Notes under the pieces: generated by a model | What the model saw: the letters and a program-made list of their open reading frames with translations, nothing else | Database searches by the model: none | What the model was told of the DNA's origin: nothing | Position numbers and translations under genes: made by a program | Assembly: GCF_002797435.1 (NCBI RefSeq) | Contig: NZ_PGEN01000001.1 | Coordinates: 4,214,501 to 4,278,500 of the forward strand | Direction of reading: 5' to 3' | Source: Sphingomonas koreensis | GTDB taxonomy: Bacteria; Pseudomonadota; Alphaproteobacteria; Sphingomonadales; Sphingomonadaceae | Length of the DNA stretch: 64,000 bases | Part shown: piece by piece, positions 8,495 through 17,212 of the stretch | Numbering within the stretch: position 1 is the stretch's first letter | How the letters are laid out: the number at the start of each line of letters is the position of its first letter

Positions 8495-9402
8495 CGTCCG
8501 GTCCCCAGCACGCTATGGAGCGCAGGTCCGCGGGCCGCGGTCTCGAAGTCGAGCACGTGGAGCGCACGACCGTCGCCGCAGCGGACGGCAAAGCCTTCCG
8601 TGTCGCGCAGGACGATCTGACCGGCGCGGGCATGCTGGCGCCCGGCGCAGTCACAGGCACGCGCGGCCCAGATCGTGATGCGATCGCCGCCGGCATCTGT
8701 GAACGCGCCCGGATAGGGGTGTCCGACCGCGCGGACCAGCCTTTCGACCTCCGCGGCCGGTGCATGCCAGTCGATCCGCCCATCATCCGGGCGGCGGCGG
8801 GTTGCCCAGGTCGCGACGGTTTCGTCTTGCGGTTCGCCGGAAACCGGGCCCCGTGCCAGCCGCGGGAGCAGTTCGCTGAGCATCTTGTCGAGCGCAGCCA
8901 TATGCTTGGCGTAGAGCGACCCGGCGGTCTCGGCCGGAGCAACGTGGAAGAAACGCTGGGCGAGCAGGGGGCCGCTGTCGATGCCGTCGTCGATCCAGAA
9001 CAGGCTCGACGCAGTGATCTTTTCGTCGAGCAGGATCGTCCAGGGAATGACGGCACGTCCGCGCAGACGGGGCAGTGGGGCAGGATGGTAGCCCACCACG
9101 CGTCCGCCCGCGGCGGCGCGAAATTCCGGCCCGCAGATCTGCGACCAGCCGATGACGAAGACGATATCGGCGGCGATCGCCTTCACCTGCTCGAGAAAGG
9201 CTGGCGCGTTGCACTGTTCGACGGGAAGCAGTGTCGCACCGTGGCGCGCGGCAACAGGCGCCAGATCGACGAAATCGGAATGGCGAGTGGCGAGCGCCGC
9301 GGGCAGGGTTGCGATCGCGGCCAGTTCCCAGTCCGGAACCCGGGCAATCGCCTCCGCCGCGACGCGCGTACCTTCAACCGCGCCGATCAGCAACGCGCGC
9401 AT
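8491..9402 (-). CDS. formyltransferase-family protein (sugar N-formyltransferase-like)
   Basis: The product is 303 residues. It has the N-terminal formyltransferase fold with GYHPAPLPRLRGRA (104-117) and DDGIDSGPLLAQ, followed by a C-terminal FMT-like subdomain. Enzymes of this fold use 10-formyltetrahydrofolate to formylate methionyl-tRNA or amino sugars. Of the usual Asn-His-Asp catalytic set, His106 and Asp142 are present, but the Asn position is Gly104. The frame is open further upstream; I chose ATG 9402 because MRALLIG begins the fold and GGGAGA precedes it. It overlaps the GT4/PGT fusion gene by 29 bp. Together with the dehydratase (13975) and aminotransferase (15962) this suggests a formamido sugar. 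Confidence 0.82.
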   Translation of the reverse strand: MRALLIGAVEGTRVAAEAIARVPDWELAAIATLPAALATRHSDFVDLAPVAARHGATLLPVEQCNAPAFLEQVKAIAADIVFVIGWSQICGPEFRAAAGGRVVGYHPAPLPRLRGRAVIPWTILLDEKITASSLFWIDDGIDSGPLLAQRFFHVAPAETAGSLYAKHMAALDKMLSELLPRLARGPVSGEPQDETVATWATRRRPDDGRIDWHAPAAEVERLVRAVGHPYPGAFTDAGGDRITIWAARACDCAGRQHARAGQIVLRDTEGFAVRCGDGRALHVLDFETAARGPALHSVLGTGR

Positions 9403-11125
9403 AGGCTCTCCCGATATTGGCGGGGCTGACGCGTTCGCCACGAGCCAGCATGGTGAAGGTGCGGAGAATGATCTTGCCATCCCGCGTCAGCGAGCGGTTG
9501 TCGATGTACCAGAGGTCGAGTGCTAGCTTGTCGGAATCGCTTAGCAGCGCATTGCCGTTCACTTGCGCCCAGCCCGTCAACCCCGGCCGGACCTGGCCGC
9601 GCCGCGCACCGGCCTTTCCCATCGCCGCCACCGTTTCGGGAAGCAGCGGCCGTGGACCGACAAAGCTCATCTCGCCGCGGACGATGTTCCACAGCTCGGG
9701 CAGTTCATCGAGCCGGGTGCGGCGCAATAGCCTGCCGAAGGACGACAGGCGAGCGGCGTCGGGGAGGGGGTGGGCACCTGCGGCCGCCATCGAGCGGAAC
9801 TTGACGAGATCGAACGCATGTCCGCCCTGACCGGCGCGCCGCTGGCGAAAGAGCACCGGCCGTCCGAGCGCGAGCGCCACGGCGGCCGCGACGAGCAGGA
9901 GAAGCGGCGTGGCGAGAATCAGTGCCAGTACGGCGAGTCCGCGCTCGGCGAGGCGATAGTCTCCCAGTGCGCGGTGCCGGCCCGGTGCCAGCGAGGTGCC
10001 GGCCAGCCCCATCTCCGACAGCAACTGTTCGTTGACGCGCTCGACGCGGAAGCGCTGCTGTGCCAGCTGCCGCGAATGTGCGCCCATCGACCGGACGCGT
10101 TCCGGATCACCGGCGAGTTGTTCCATCGCACGGGCGAGCGCCGGGGCGTCGCGTGGCGGCACGAGCAAGCCGTTTTCGCCCGGGACGACAGTCTCGCGGC
10201 AGCCTGGTGTGTCGGTGGTGATGACTGGTCTGCCGGTCGCCAGCGCCTCGAGAATCGTGCGCGGCAATCCTTCGCGGTAGCAGGACGGGAGTACGAACAC
10301 GCTTGATTGCGCGAGATGGGGACGCACGTCGCGGGTCGCGCCGAGATATTCGATGCCCTGCGTACCCCAGGCATCGATCTCCTCGGCGGTGAAGCCGGCG
10401 GATCCGGACTCACGCGGGCCGAGAATTCGGAAGCTTGCTTCGGGGTATCGCGCCCGGACAGTGGATGCGGCCTCGATGAACTCGCTTATCCCCTTGTTGC
10501 GCATCAGCCGCGCGACCAGGAGAAAGACGGGCGGTCCCGCGGGTATCGGAACATGTGGAAACTTCGCCGTGTCGATGCCCGAGCCGGGAACCTGGACGAT
10601 CCGGCGATCCCGCCCGACGATCCGGTGACGGCGCAGCTCATCTGCATCGTCGGCATTGAAGACGAAGATTCCTGCCGCGCGGGCAACCGCCGTGCGATAG
10701 AGCATCGAGACCGCCGATCGCAGCATCCGGTGCGGCCAGTTTACCGGGCGGTCGTCCGAATAGACATGCCCCAATCCGCTGACCATCGCGAAGAAGCGGG
10801 TACTCCCGCCGGCGATCCGCGCAGCGATGCCGCCATAAATGATTGGTTTCTGCGTGTAGGCGAGGCAGATGTCGGGGGCTTCCCGCCGGATAGTCCGGAC
10901 CAGCGCACGCAAGGTGGCGAGGTCGCGGATCGGGTTGGTTCCGGCCCGGTCCATCGGCACCGAGGTGAAACGGACGCCCATCGCTGCCAGCTCCGCGATC
11001 GTCGCCGGATCCTCATCCGGCGCGCAGGCGATGACCTCATGCCCCTCGGCGACCATCTCACGCAGCAGCGCGGCGCGGAAGTTGACCAGCGAATAGGCCA
11101 GACTGGCTAGAACGAGAACCCTCAT
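9374..11125 (-). CDS. fused GT4 glycosyltransferase and monotopic phosphoglycosyl transferase
   Basis: The 583-residue protein joins two steps of lipid-linked glycan assembly. Residues 1-375 are a GT4 enzyme of PglA type (TQKPIIYGGIAAR, SGLGHVY, REGLPRTILEAL). Residues 389-565 are a bacterial sugar transferase: a re-entrant hydrophobic helix (397-420), FRQRRAGQGG, the catalytic Asp473-Glu474 dyad in RLDELPELWN, GEMSFVGPRP and GLTGWAQVNG. The PGT part should move a phospho-sugar from a nucleotide sugar to undecaprenyl phosphate. The GT4 part could then add the second sugar. The start at 11125 overlaps the previous stop as ATGA; a longer upstream frame is a shadow. The PGT half is of the short PglC type, matching the PglF/PglE-type enzymes at 13975-17200. 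Confidence 0.9.
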   Translation of the reverse strand: MRVLVLASLAYSLVNFRAALLREMVAEGHEVIACAPDEDPATIAELAAMGVRFTSVPMDRAGTNPIRDLATLRALVRTIRREAPDICLAYTQKPIIYGGIAARIAGGSTRFFAMVSGLGHVYSDDRPVNWPHRMLRSAVSMLYRTAVARAAGIFVFNADDADELRRHRIVGRDRRIVQVPGSGIDTAKFPHVPIPAGPPVFLLVARLMRNKGISEFIEAASTVRARYPEASFRILGPRESGSAGFTAEEIDAWGTQGIEYLGATRDVRPHLAQSSVFVLPSCYREGLPRTILEALATGRPVITTDTPGCRETVVPGENGLLVPPRDAPALARAMEQLAGDPERVRSMGAHSRQLAQQRFRVERVNEQLLSEMGLAGTSLAPGRHRALGDYRLAERGLAVLALILATPLLLLVAAAVALALGRPVLFRQRRAGQGGHAFDLVKFRSMAAAGAHPLPDAARLSSFGRLLRRTRLDELPELWNIVRGEMSFVGPRPLLPETVAAMGKAGARRGQVRPGLTGWAQVNGNALLSDSDKLALDLWYIDNRSLTRDGKIILRTFTMLARGERVSPANIGRAYARVADRRG

Positions 11126-12366
11126 AGCCGGCTCACTCCCGCGTCGCTGGCCAGCGCATTCGTGCTGGCGGGGGCGGTATCCTTCGTGGCCCGCTCGACC
11201 GCGCTGGCGTACAGTCGGCGGTACTGGACTGCGATGTCGTTGATATCGAAATGCGCGATCGCGCGCGCGCGCCCGGCAGCGCCAAGGTTCCGCCGCGCGC
11301 CGGTGTCGAGTGCAGCCAGCCGCTCGATCGCCACCGCCATCGCCTCGGCGTCGCGCGGGGGGACGATCAGGCCACCTTCTCCGACCACCCAGGCGCTGTC
11401 GCCGATATCGGTAGCGATGCACGGTACGCCGCATGCCATCGCCTCGCCCAGGATATTGGGGAACGCCTCTCCCCAGGCGGAGGAGAGCGCGAGGAGGTCA
11501 AGCCCCGGCAGCCAGCTGGCGAGATCGGTCCGCTCTCCAGCAAGCGTCGCGGTTCCGGCCGGCAGATATTGCGCGATCGTCTGGGAAAGCGACGGATCGG
11601 GCCGGTCCATGCCTGGCCCGACGAACAGCAGCCGCAGATCATGGCCTGCCGAGCGCGCGCGCGCGACGGCGCGGACCAGCGTCGCATGATCCTTCATCGG
11701 GTGATTGCGGGCGACCATGCCGATCAGAATACCCCCGGGGGTGAGGTTGAAGATCGCTTCGAGCCGTGCGCGGGCGGCCGGATCGGGGTGGTAGGTCGAC
11801 AGATCGAACCCGTTGGGGATGTGGATCGCGCGCGACGGGTCGAAGCCGATCGCTGCGTGCTGCTGTGCCGCAGTGCGCGAATTGTAGATGATCCCCTGCA
11901 CGGATCGCGACAGACGCGCACTGAGCGCGAACAACGCGCGGCTGCTGCGTTTCTCCACCATCGGATCGGCCAGCGAGTGACGCACGTTCCAGAATATCGG
12001 AACCTTCCGCCCCGCGGCGAGGCCTGCGACGCTTGCGGCGAGATTGCCGTGGTACATCCAGCCCTGCAAAATGTCGGGTTGAAGCATGGCGGTGATCCGT
12101 AACAGGCGGAGCGTCGCGACCGGACCAGGAACGCCCCGCGACATGCCAAGCGTATAGGTCGGGCAACCCGTCTGCCGCAGGCGTTGTGCAAACGTGCCGG
12201 GGCGCATGAGCGAAAGCACAGCGGGACGCGCGCATTTGCGCTTGGCGATATTGGCCTCGATCAGCTTCACCAGCATCGCCTGCGCGCCTCCGACATCGAG
12301 GCTCGTGGTGAGGTGTTGCACCAGACCCGGCATCGCCGATGCTGTGTGACAGGCGCGCTCAGTCAT
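11122..12366 (-). CDS. GT4-family glycosyltransferase
   Basis: This 414-residue GT-B glycosyltransferase has an N-terminal acceptor domain (LTTSLDVGGAQAMLVKLI) and a C-terminal donor domain with IGMVARNHPMKDHATLV, plus the E-x7-E motif in GEAFPNILGEAM. It probably adds one residue of the repeat unit in the cytoplasm. Both ends overlap neighbours by 4 bp (ATGA), which fixes the start at 12366 and points to translational coupling. A C-terminal extension rich in Ala and Thr follows the fold. The sugar specificity is not readable. Confidence 0.88.
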   Translation of the reverse strand: MTERACHTASAMPGLVQHLTTSLDVGGAQAMLVKLIEANIAKRKCARPAVLSLMRPGTFAQRLRQTGCPTYTLGMSRGVPGPVATLRLLRITAMLQPDILQGWMYHGNLAASVAGLAAGRKVPIFWNVRHSLADPMVEKRSSRALFALSARLSRSVQGIIYNSRTAAQQHAAIGFDPSRAIHIPNGFDLSTYHPDPAARARLEAIFNLTPGGILIGMVARNHPMKDHATLVRAVARARSAGHDLRLLFVGPGMDRPDPSLSQTIAQYLPAGTATLAGERTDLASWLPGLDLLALSSAWGEAFPNILGEAMACGVPCIATDIGDSAWVVGEGGLIVPPRDAEAMAVAIERLAALDTGARRNLGAAGRARAIAHFDINDIAVQYRRLYASAVERATKDTAPASTNALASDAGVSRL

Positions 12367-13598
12367 TCCGCCAGCACCTCCCGATAGATTGCAGTGACTT
12401 TCTTGACGTGATGTTCGACGCTGAACTTGGTCAACGCCTCCTGCCGCGCGCGATGAGCGATCGTCTCCGCCAGCTGTGGATGATCGATCAGATCAAGGAT
12501 ATGCGCCGCCAGATCGTCTGGATCATCGACGCGCGCGAGGATGCCGGTGCCGCGATTGCGGATCGCCTCGATATTGCCGCCGGAAGCGGCCGCGACGACC
12601 GGCGTGCCGACCAGCATCGCTTCGATCAGCGTCCGCCCGAAGGGTTCCTCGACCGCGGGGACCACGAGCATGTCGCAGGCCGCGAGCCAGGGCTCGACCG
12701 GACGAACGAACCCCATCATGCGGATCAGGTCGCCCACACCGAGCGCTTCGATCCGCGCGCGGATCTGCGCTTCGATACCGGGCTCGAACTCTTCGCCCAG
12801 CATGAGTGCGATCAGCGGGAGATCAGGCCGCATGCGGCGCAGCGCGGCAATCGTCTCGACGAAGACGAGGGGGCGTTTGCGCGTCGCGAACTGCCCGAGA
12901 AAGGCCAGGACGACGGTTTCCGGACCGATACCGAGCCGCGCGTCGAGCGCGGTGCGCGCTGCCTGACGATCTATCTGCGCGATCGAGGTATCGAAGGGGC
13001 TGTAGACTGCCGTGGACTTGCGATGCGCCGACCAGAGCCCTGCCTTGGGCGCTGCGAACTTCGAGACGCAAAGGACCCGGCTGGCCAGCAGCGGCGCCTG
13101 CAGCCGCAATGCCCTTGCGCGTGGATTGCCGCGGTGGTGCCAGATATGACCGGCCCCTGCGAGTCGGGCAGGCAGCGTCCAGGTCGCGTGCATCGGACCC
13201 TCGTTCGTGTGCACGAGGCTGATGCCCCGCCGTTTCAGGAACGCGCGCATGCGAAGCGCGTCCGGGAGTGCGCGGGCAACTTGGCGCAGCGCGAGCGGAT
13301 CACCCGGCCGCCAGACGTGGACAGGCGGCGCGAGTTCGAAGCGGACGCCTGCGCTTTGGATGAATTCGAGCAGCGGGCCTTCAAGGCTGTGGAGGAGAAC
13401 CAGAGGCTCGAACTCCGTCGAATCAAGCGACTGGACGAGTTTCAGTGCCGACACATGGCTTCCGCCGATAAGCCCGCCTGCAAAGGGAAAGCAGATGCGC
13501 GTGCGCCGCGGCCGGACAGGGTGCACGCTGCCATGGCCCCGCGTCCCGAGCGACGCGATGCTTTCCGAAACCCCGGTGGTTCGTCGCTCCAGTTGCAT
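12363..13598 (-). CDS. GT4-family glycosyltransferase, first gene of the minus-strand operon
   Basis: This 411-residue protein has a GT-B glycosyltransferase core from about residue 33 (RICFPFAGGLIGGSHVSAL) with FLGQFATRKRPLVFVE and the donor-site EEPFGRTLIEAM. The first 30 residues are low-complexity and may be extra if a later start is used. ATG 13598 is preceded by AGGGG at a suitable distance, and no other operon gene lies upstream. The stop overlaps the next start by 4 bp. It opens the eight-gene operon that runs to 4937. Confidence 0.85.
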   Translation of the reverse strand: MQLERRTTGVSESIASLGTRGHGSVHPVRPRRTRICFPFAGGLIGGSHVSALKLVQSLDSTEFEPLVLLHSLEGPLLEFIQSAGVRFELAPPVHVWRPGDPLALRQVARALPDALRMRAFLKRRGISLVHTNEGPMHATWTLPARLAGAGHIWHHRGNPRARALRLQAPLLASRVLCVSKFAAPKAGLWSAHRKSTAVYSPFDTSIAQIDRQAARTALDARLGIGPETVVLAFLGQFATRKRPLVFVETIAALRRMRPDLPLIALMLGEEFEPGIEAQIRARIEALGVGDLIRMMGFVRPVEPWLAACDMLVVPAVEEPFGRTLIEAMLVGTPVVAAASGGNIEAIRNRGTGILARVDDPDDLAAHILDLIDHPQLAETIAHRARQEALTKFSVEHHVKKVTAIYREVLAE

Positions 13599-13974
13599 CG
13601 ATCGGATGGCCCCTATTCAAACAAGCAGGTGTTCAAACAAGCGGGGACTGTCGCGCATCGGACACCTGCTCACCACGGCAACTTCGGACACTGCCCAAAG
13701 GAATCAGTGTCGCTGGCCGAAAGGTTTCGCTGCGCCTCAAGATCGATGGCGGTACGCGCGCCGGATTAGGCCACCGATCCGACGATGCCCCTCATTTTCC
13801 TGCGCAAGATCGAGAAGGGGTAGGCGGCCGGCCAAAAGGTGATCGCCCTGTCCTTTAGAACGCAATCTCTATGCCCGGCTTATTGGCCCCTCGCTTCGCA
13901 GTTAACCTCGCTCGATCACGGGCATCCCGGGCGCAACCGCGCAAGCGGTGACGGCTTGGGGACGGAGCAGCGGA
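13599..13974. promoter_or_regulatory. divergent intergenic region with an 11-bp direct repeat
   Basis: This 376-bp gap separates the two divergent polysaccharide operons and should hold both promoters. The only clear structure is TTCAAACAAGC, repeated exactly at 13616-13626 and 13632-13642 (period 16 bp), close to the minus-strand start. This places it in the leader or core promoter of that operon. No convincing -10/-35 pair and no small gene were found in the rest. Confidence 0.45.
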
Positions 13975-15960
13975 ATGACCATTACTCTCGAAAACCGATC
14001 CTCATCGCTGATCCGCGCGTCGCTCATCTATCTGATCGACGGCGTGATCGCGGCGGTTTCGCTGATTGCCGCGATCAGTCTGCGGGTCGGTTCGCTGCGC
14101 GCGGGACAGGTGCTGAACGAGCATCTCGCCGCGATGCCGCTGTTCGTCGTCGTCGCGCTGGTCACCTTCGCCGCGATGCGGCTGCATCGGCGGGTCTGGC
14201 GCTATACCTCGACCGAAGAGGTCTTCGAGGTCGTCAAGGCCGCGACCGTGGCGATCCTTGCCTATGTCCTGCTCCTGATCCTGATCGGCGGCGCGGGCTG
14301 GCTGCCGCGATCGATCCCGGTGATCCAGTGGCTGGTGCTGGTCGTACTGATGGGCGGCGTCCGCATGGCGCGACGCCTCGCTGCCGAATATCTGGGCGGG
14401 CGCTTCCATCCGCCCGCATCGGCGGCGAACCCGGAGCATCCCAAGCGCACCGCGCTGCTCTTCGGATCGAGCGACGATATCGAGCAGCTCCTTCGGCAGC
14501 TCGAGGGTGAGCCCAATGCAGCGTTCCGCGCGGTCGGAATCCTCGACGAAACCGGTGCGCATACCGGGGCCCGGGTACGCGGCGTGCCGGTGGTCGGGCG
14601 GCCTGCTGACCTCGTGAGCGTGGTCGGCAGTCTCACGGCCAGGGATGCGCGTCCGGCCTGCCTGATCTTCGCAGGTCCGGTCGAGCGGCTTCAGCGGATG
14701 GCGATGGTCAATATCGTCGCGCAGGCGCAAAGCCTCGATCTCGAGATCGCCTACCGTCCGGGATTCATCGGCTTCGCGCCCGAGCCAGGTGCCAGCCTCG
14801 ACTTCCGTTTCCTCAATGTCGCGGACCTTCTTGGGCGGCCTCAGGCCGTGCTCGACGATCGTGCGGTCGCTGACATGATCGGTGGACGCCGTATCCTGGT
14901 CACCGGTGCCGGCGGCACGATCGGACGCGAGCTCGCGCGCCAGATCGCCGAACATGGTCCTGCCCGGCTCATTCTGCTCGATGCGAACGAGTTCAACCTC
15001 TACGACGCCGACCTCGAGATGCGCGAGAGCCATCCGCAGGTGTCGTGCACGCCGGTATTGTGTTCGATCCGCCAGCGCCGCCAATTGATGCAGGTGTTCG
15101 CCGAGCATCGCCCGGAGCTGGTCTTTCACGCTGCGGCACTGAAGCATGTTCCACTGGTCGAGATGCACCCGGCAGCCGGCGTCCAGACCAATGTGCTGGG
15201 CACGCGCAACGTGGCGGATGCGGCGCGGTTCTACGGCGCCCTTGCGATGGTGCAGGTCTCGACGGACAAGGCGGTCAACCCGGTCGGTTTCATGGGCGTG
15301 ACCAAGCGGCTGGGCGAGTTCTACTGTCAGGCGCTCGATCTGGCCGGCAGTGATGATCCCGGAGCGCCGCGGTTCATCACCGTGCGGTTCGGCAATGTGC
15401 TGGGGTCGAGTGGGTCACTCATCCCTTTGTTCCAGCGTCAGCTGAGCCGGGGCGGGCCGCTCACGGTCACCCATCCGGAAATCGAACGCTTCTTCATGAC
15501 GGTGCACGAGGCCGTACAGTTGATCTTGCAGAGCGCCTCGCGCGGACTGCGTGACGGGATGCGGCACGGACGGATCTTCGTGCTCGACATGGGAGAGCCG
15601 ATCCGCGTGATCGACATCGCGCGCCGCATGATCCGGCTCGCCGGTCTCGATCCCGAGATTGATGTCGGGATCGATATCATCGGGCTGCGGCCGGGTGAGA
15701 AACTCTACGAGGAGCTGTTCGATGCCGAGGAGTCGCGTTTGCCGTCGTCGATCCCGGGTGTGTTCGAGGCGGAGCCGCGGCCGATCCCGCTGCGGACACT
15801 GAACAAGACATTCGATGCGCTTGAACGGGCGAGCGACGAGGCAGATGACGCCGCGTGCGTGGCGATCGCGACTGGCCTGCTCGACCGTAGGCGCGCGCCG
15901 GTGGCCGATATCGCGGTCGTTGGCGCGCGCCGCCCGGCAATCATGGCGCAGGCGGGTTGA
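13975..15960 (+). CDS. UDP-sugar 4,6-dehydratase, membrane-bound CapD/WbpM/PglF family
   Basis: The 661-residue protein has four N-terminal membrane helices (about 15-130), a CoA-binding-like domain (about 150-270) and a C-terminal extended SDR domain from about 300 (ILVTGAGGTIGRELARQI). It should convert UDP-GlcNAc or similar into the 4-keto-6-deoxy sugar. The catalytic set is S429/M440/K444 (STDKAVNP, then MGVTK). Met in place of the usual Tyr is the known hallmark of the long WbpM-type enzymes. The ATG at 13975 has GGAG 7 nt upstream; an in-frame ATG 27 bp earlier lacks this. It is followed 1 nt later by the aminotransferase gene, so the pair probably makes a UDP-4-amino-4,6-dideoxy sugar. 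Confidence 0.92.
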   Translation: MTITLENRSSSLIRASLIYLIDGVIAAVSLIAAISLRVGSLRAGQVLNEHLAAMPLFVVVALVTFAAMRLHRRVWRYTSTEEVFEVVKAATVAILAYVLLLILIGGAGWLPRSIPVIQWLVLVVLMGGVRMARRLAAEYLGGRFHPPASAANPEHPKRTALLFGSSDDIEQLLRQLEGEPNAAFRAVGILDETGAHTGARVRGVPVVGRPADLVSVVGSLTARDARPACLIFAGPVERLQRMAMVNIVAQAQSLDLEIAYRPGFIGFAPEPGASLDFRFLNVADLLGRPQAVLDDRAVADMIGGRRILVTGAGGTIGRELARQIAEHGPARLILLDANEFNLYDADLEMRESHPQVSCTPVLCSIRQRRQLMQVFAEHRPELVFHAAALKHVPLVEMHPAAGVQTNVLGTRNVADAARFYGALAMVQVSTDKAVNPVGFMGVTKRLGEFYCQALDLAGSDDPGAPRFITVRFGNVLGSSGSLIPLFQRQLSRGGPLTVTHPEIERFFMTVHEAVQLILQSASRGLRDGMRHGRIFVLDMGEPIRVIDIARRMIRLAGLDPEIDVGIDIIGLRPGEKLYEELFDAEESRLPSSIPGVFEAEPRPIPLRTLNKTFDALERASDEADDAACVAIATGLLDRRRAPVADIAVVGARRPAIMAQAG

Positions 15961-15961
15961 G

Positions 15962-17200
15962 ATGGCGACCGCCCATGCCCGCCCTGCAACCCTGACGGCA
16001 CCGCGGACTGCAGTCCCAGAAGGCGGCGGCGAGATCCGGTCGCGCTGGCCGGTTCATGGCGAGGAAGAAATCGCCGCGGTCGCGGCGATCCTGCGCAGCG
16101 GCAAGGTGAATTCGCTACATCATGGCGAGCAGACCCATGCGTTCGAGCAGGCCTTTGCCGAGAAATGCAATGCCTCTCACGCGATCGCCGTGGCGAACGG
16201 GACGCTGGCGCTGGAGCTGGCGCTGCGTGCGCTCGGGGTCGGGCCCGGGGACGAGGTGGTCGTGCCGGCGCGCAGCTTCATGGCGTCGGCGAGCTGCGTC
16301 GCCGCGGTAGGCGCAATCCCTGCCTTCGCTGATGTCGATCCCGATACGCAGACCCTGACCGCGAACACGATCGCGAGCGCCCTGACGCCGCGTACCCGCG
16401 CGATCATCGTCGTGCATCTCGCGGGCTGGCCTGCCGCGATGCAGGAGATCATGGTTCTGGCCCGTGCAATGGGGCTGTTCGTGATCGAGGATTGCGCGCA
16501 GGCCCATGGCGCAGTCCAAGGCGATTTTCCGGTCGGCGCGTGCAGTGATGCCGCCGCCTTTTCCTTCTGCACGGACAAGATCATCTCGACGGGCGGGGAG
16601 GGCGGCATGCTGGTGCTGCACGACCACGCGCTTTGGGAGCGTGCCTGGTCCTACAAGGACCATGGCAAGTCGCCGCATGTCGGCGCAGTGATCGGCCCGC
16701 CCGGCACTTTCCGCTGGCTGCACGGCAGCCTGGGCAGCAATTATCGCATGACCGAGATGCAGGCCGCGATCGGCCTCTGCCAGCTCGCGAAGCTGGACGG
16801 TTGGATCGAAGCCCGTCAGCGCAATGCAGGCATCCTGAACGCGGCGCTGGCGCCGCTTCGCGCGGTGCGGTTGACGCTGCCGCCGTCGAGTGTCCGGCAC
16901 GCCTATTACAAATACTATGCCTTTGTGCATCCCGAGCGGCTGGCGCGGGGGTGGACCCGTGATCGTATCGTCGGCGCCTGCATTGCTGCCGGCGTACCGT
17001 GCGGCACGGGCAGCTGCCCCGAAATCTACCGCGAGCAAGCCTTTGTCGGTAGCCCGTCCGTGCCGTTGAATCCGCTGCCCGTTTCCCGAACTCTGGGGGA
17101 GACCAGCCTGATGCTGCCGGTCGACCCGACGCTCGACACCGCAATGGTCGAGCGGATGGGAGCGATCGTCGCATCGGTGATCGCAAGCGCCACCGCCTGA
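15962..17200 (+). CDS. DegT/DnrJ/EryC1-family sugar aminotransferase
   Basis: The 412-residue PLP enzyme belongs to the fold-type I sugar aminotransferases. Signatures are VANGTLALELALRALG, FVIEDCAQAHGA (PLP-ring Asp) and SFCTDKIISTGGEGG with the Schiff-base Lys206. It should transaminate the 4-keto sugar made by the preceding dehydratase, using an amino acid donor. The ATG at 15962 lies 1 nt past the dehydratase stop; the frame is open upstream but that part lies inside the dehydratase gene. The first 35 residues are an Ala/Thr/Pro-rich extension not needed for the fold. Its product is a natural substrate for the formyltransferase at 8491. Confidence 0.9.
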   Translation: MATAHARPATLTAPRTAVPEGGGEIRSRWPVHGEEEIAAVAAILRSGKVNSLHHGEQTHAFEQAFAEKCNASHAIAVANGTLALELALRALGVGPGDEVVVPARSFMASASCVAAVGAIPAFADVDPDTQTLTANTIASALTPRTRAIIVVHLAGWPAAMQEIMVLARAMGLFVIEDCAQAHGAVQGDFPVGACSDAAAFSFCTDKIISTGGEGGMLVLHDHALWERAWSYKDHGKSPHVGAVIGPPGTFRWLHGSLGSNYRMTEMQAAIGLCQLAKLDGWIEARQRNAGILNAALAPLRAVRLTLPPSSVRHAYYKYYAFVHPERLARGWTRDRIVGACIAAGVPCGTGSCPEIYREQAFVGSPSVPLNPLPVSRTLGETSLMLPVDPTLDTAMVERMGAIVASVIASATA

Positions 17201-17212
17201 CGAGGGACATCG

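Noticed and set aside
11126..11434. Longer start for the GT4/PGT fusion
   Set aside because: The extra part is Arg-rich, overlaps the upstream GT4 gene and lacks homology; ATG 11125 forms an ATGA overlap and begins the GT fold.
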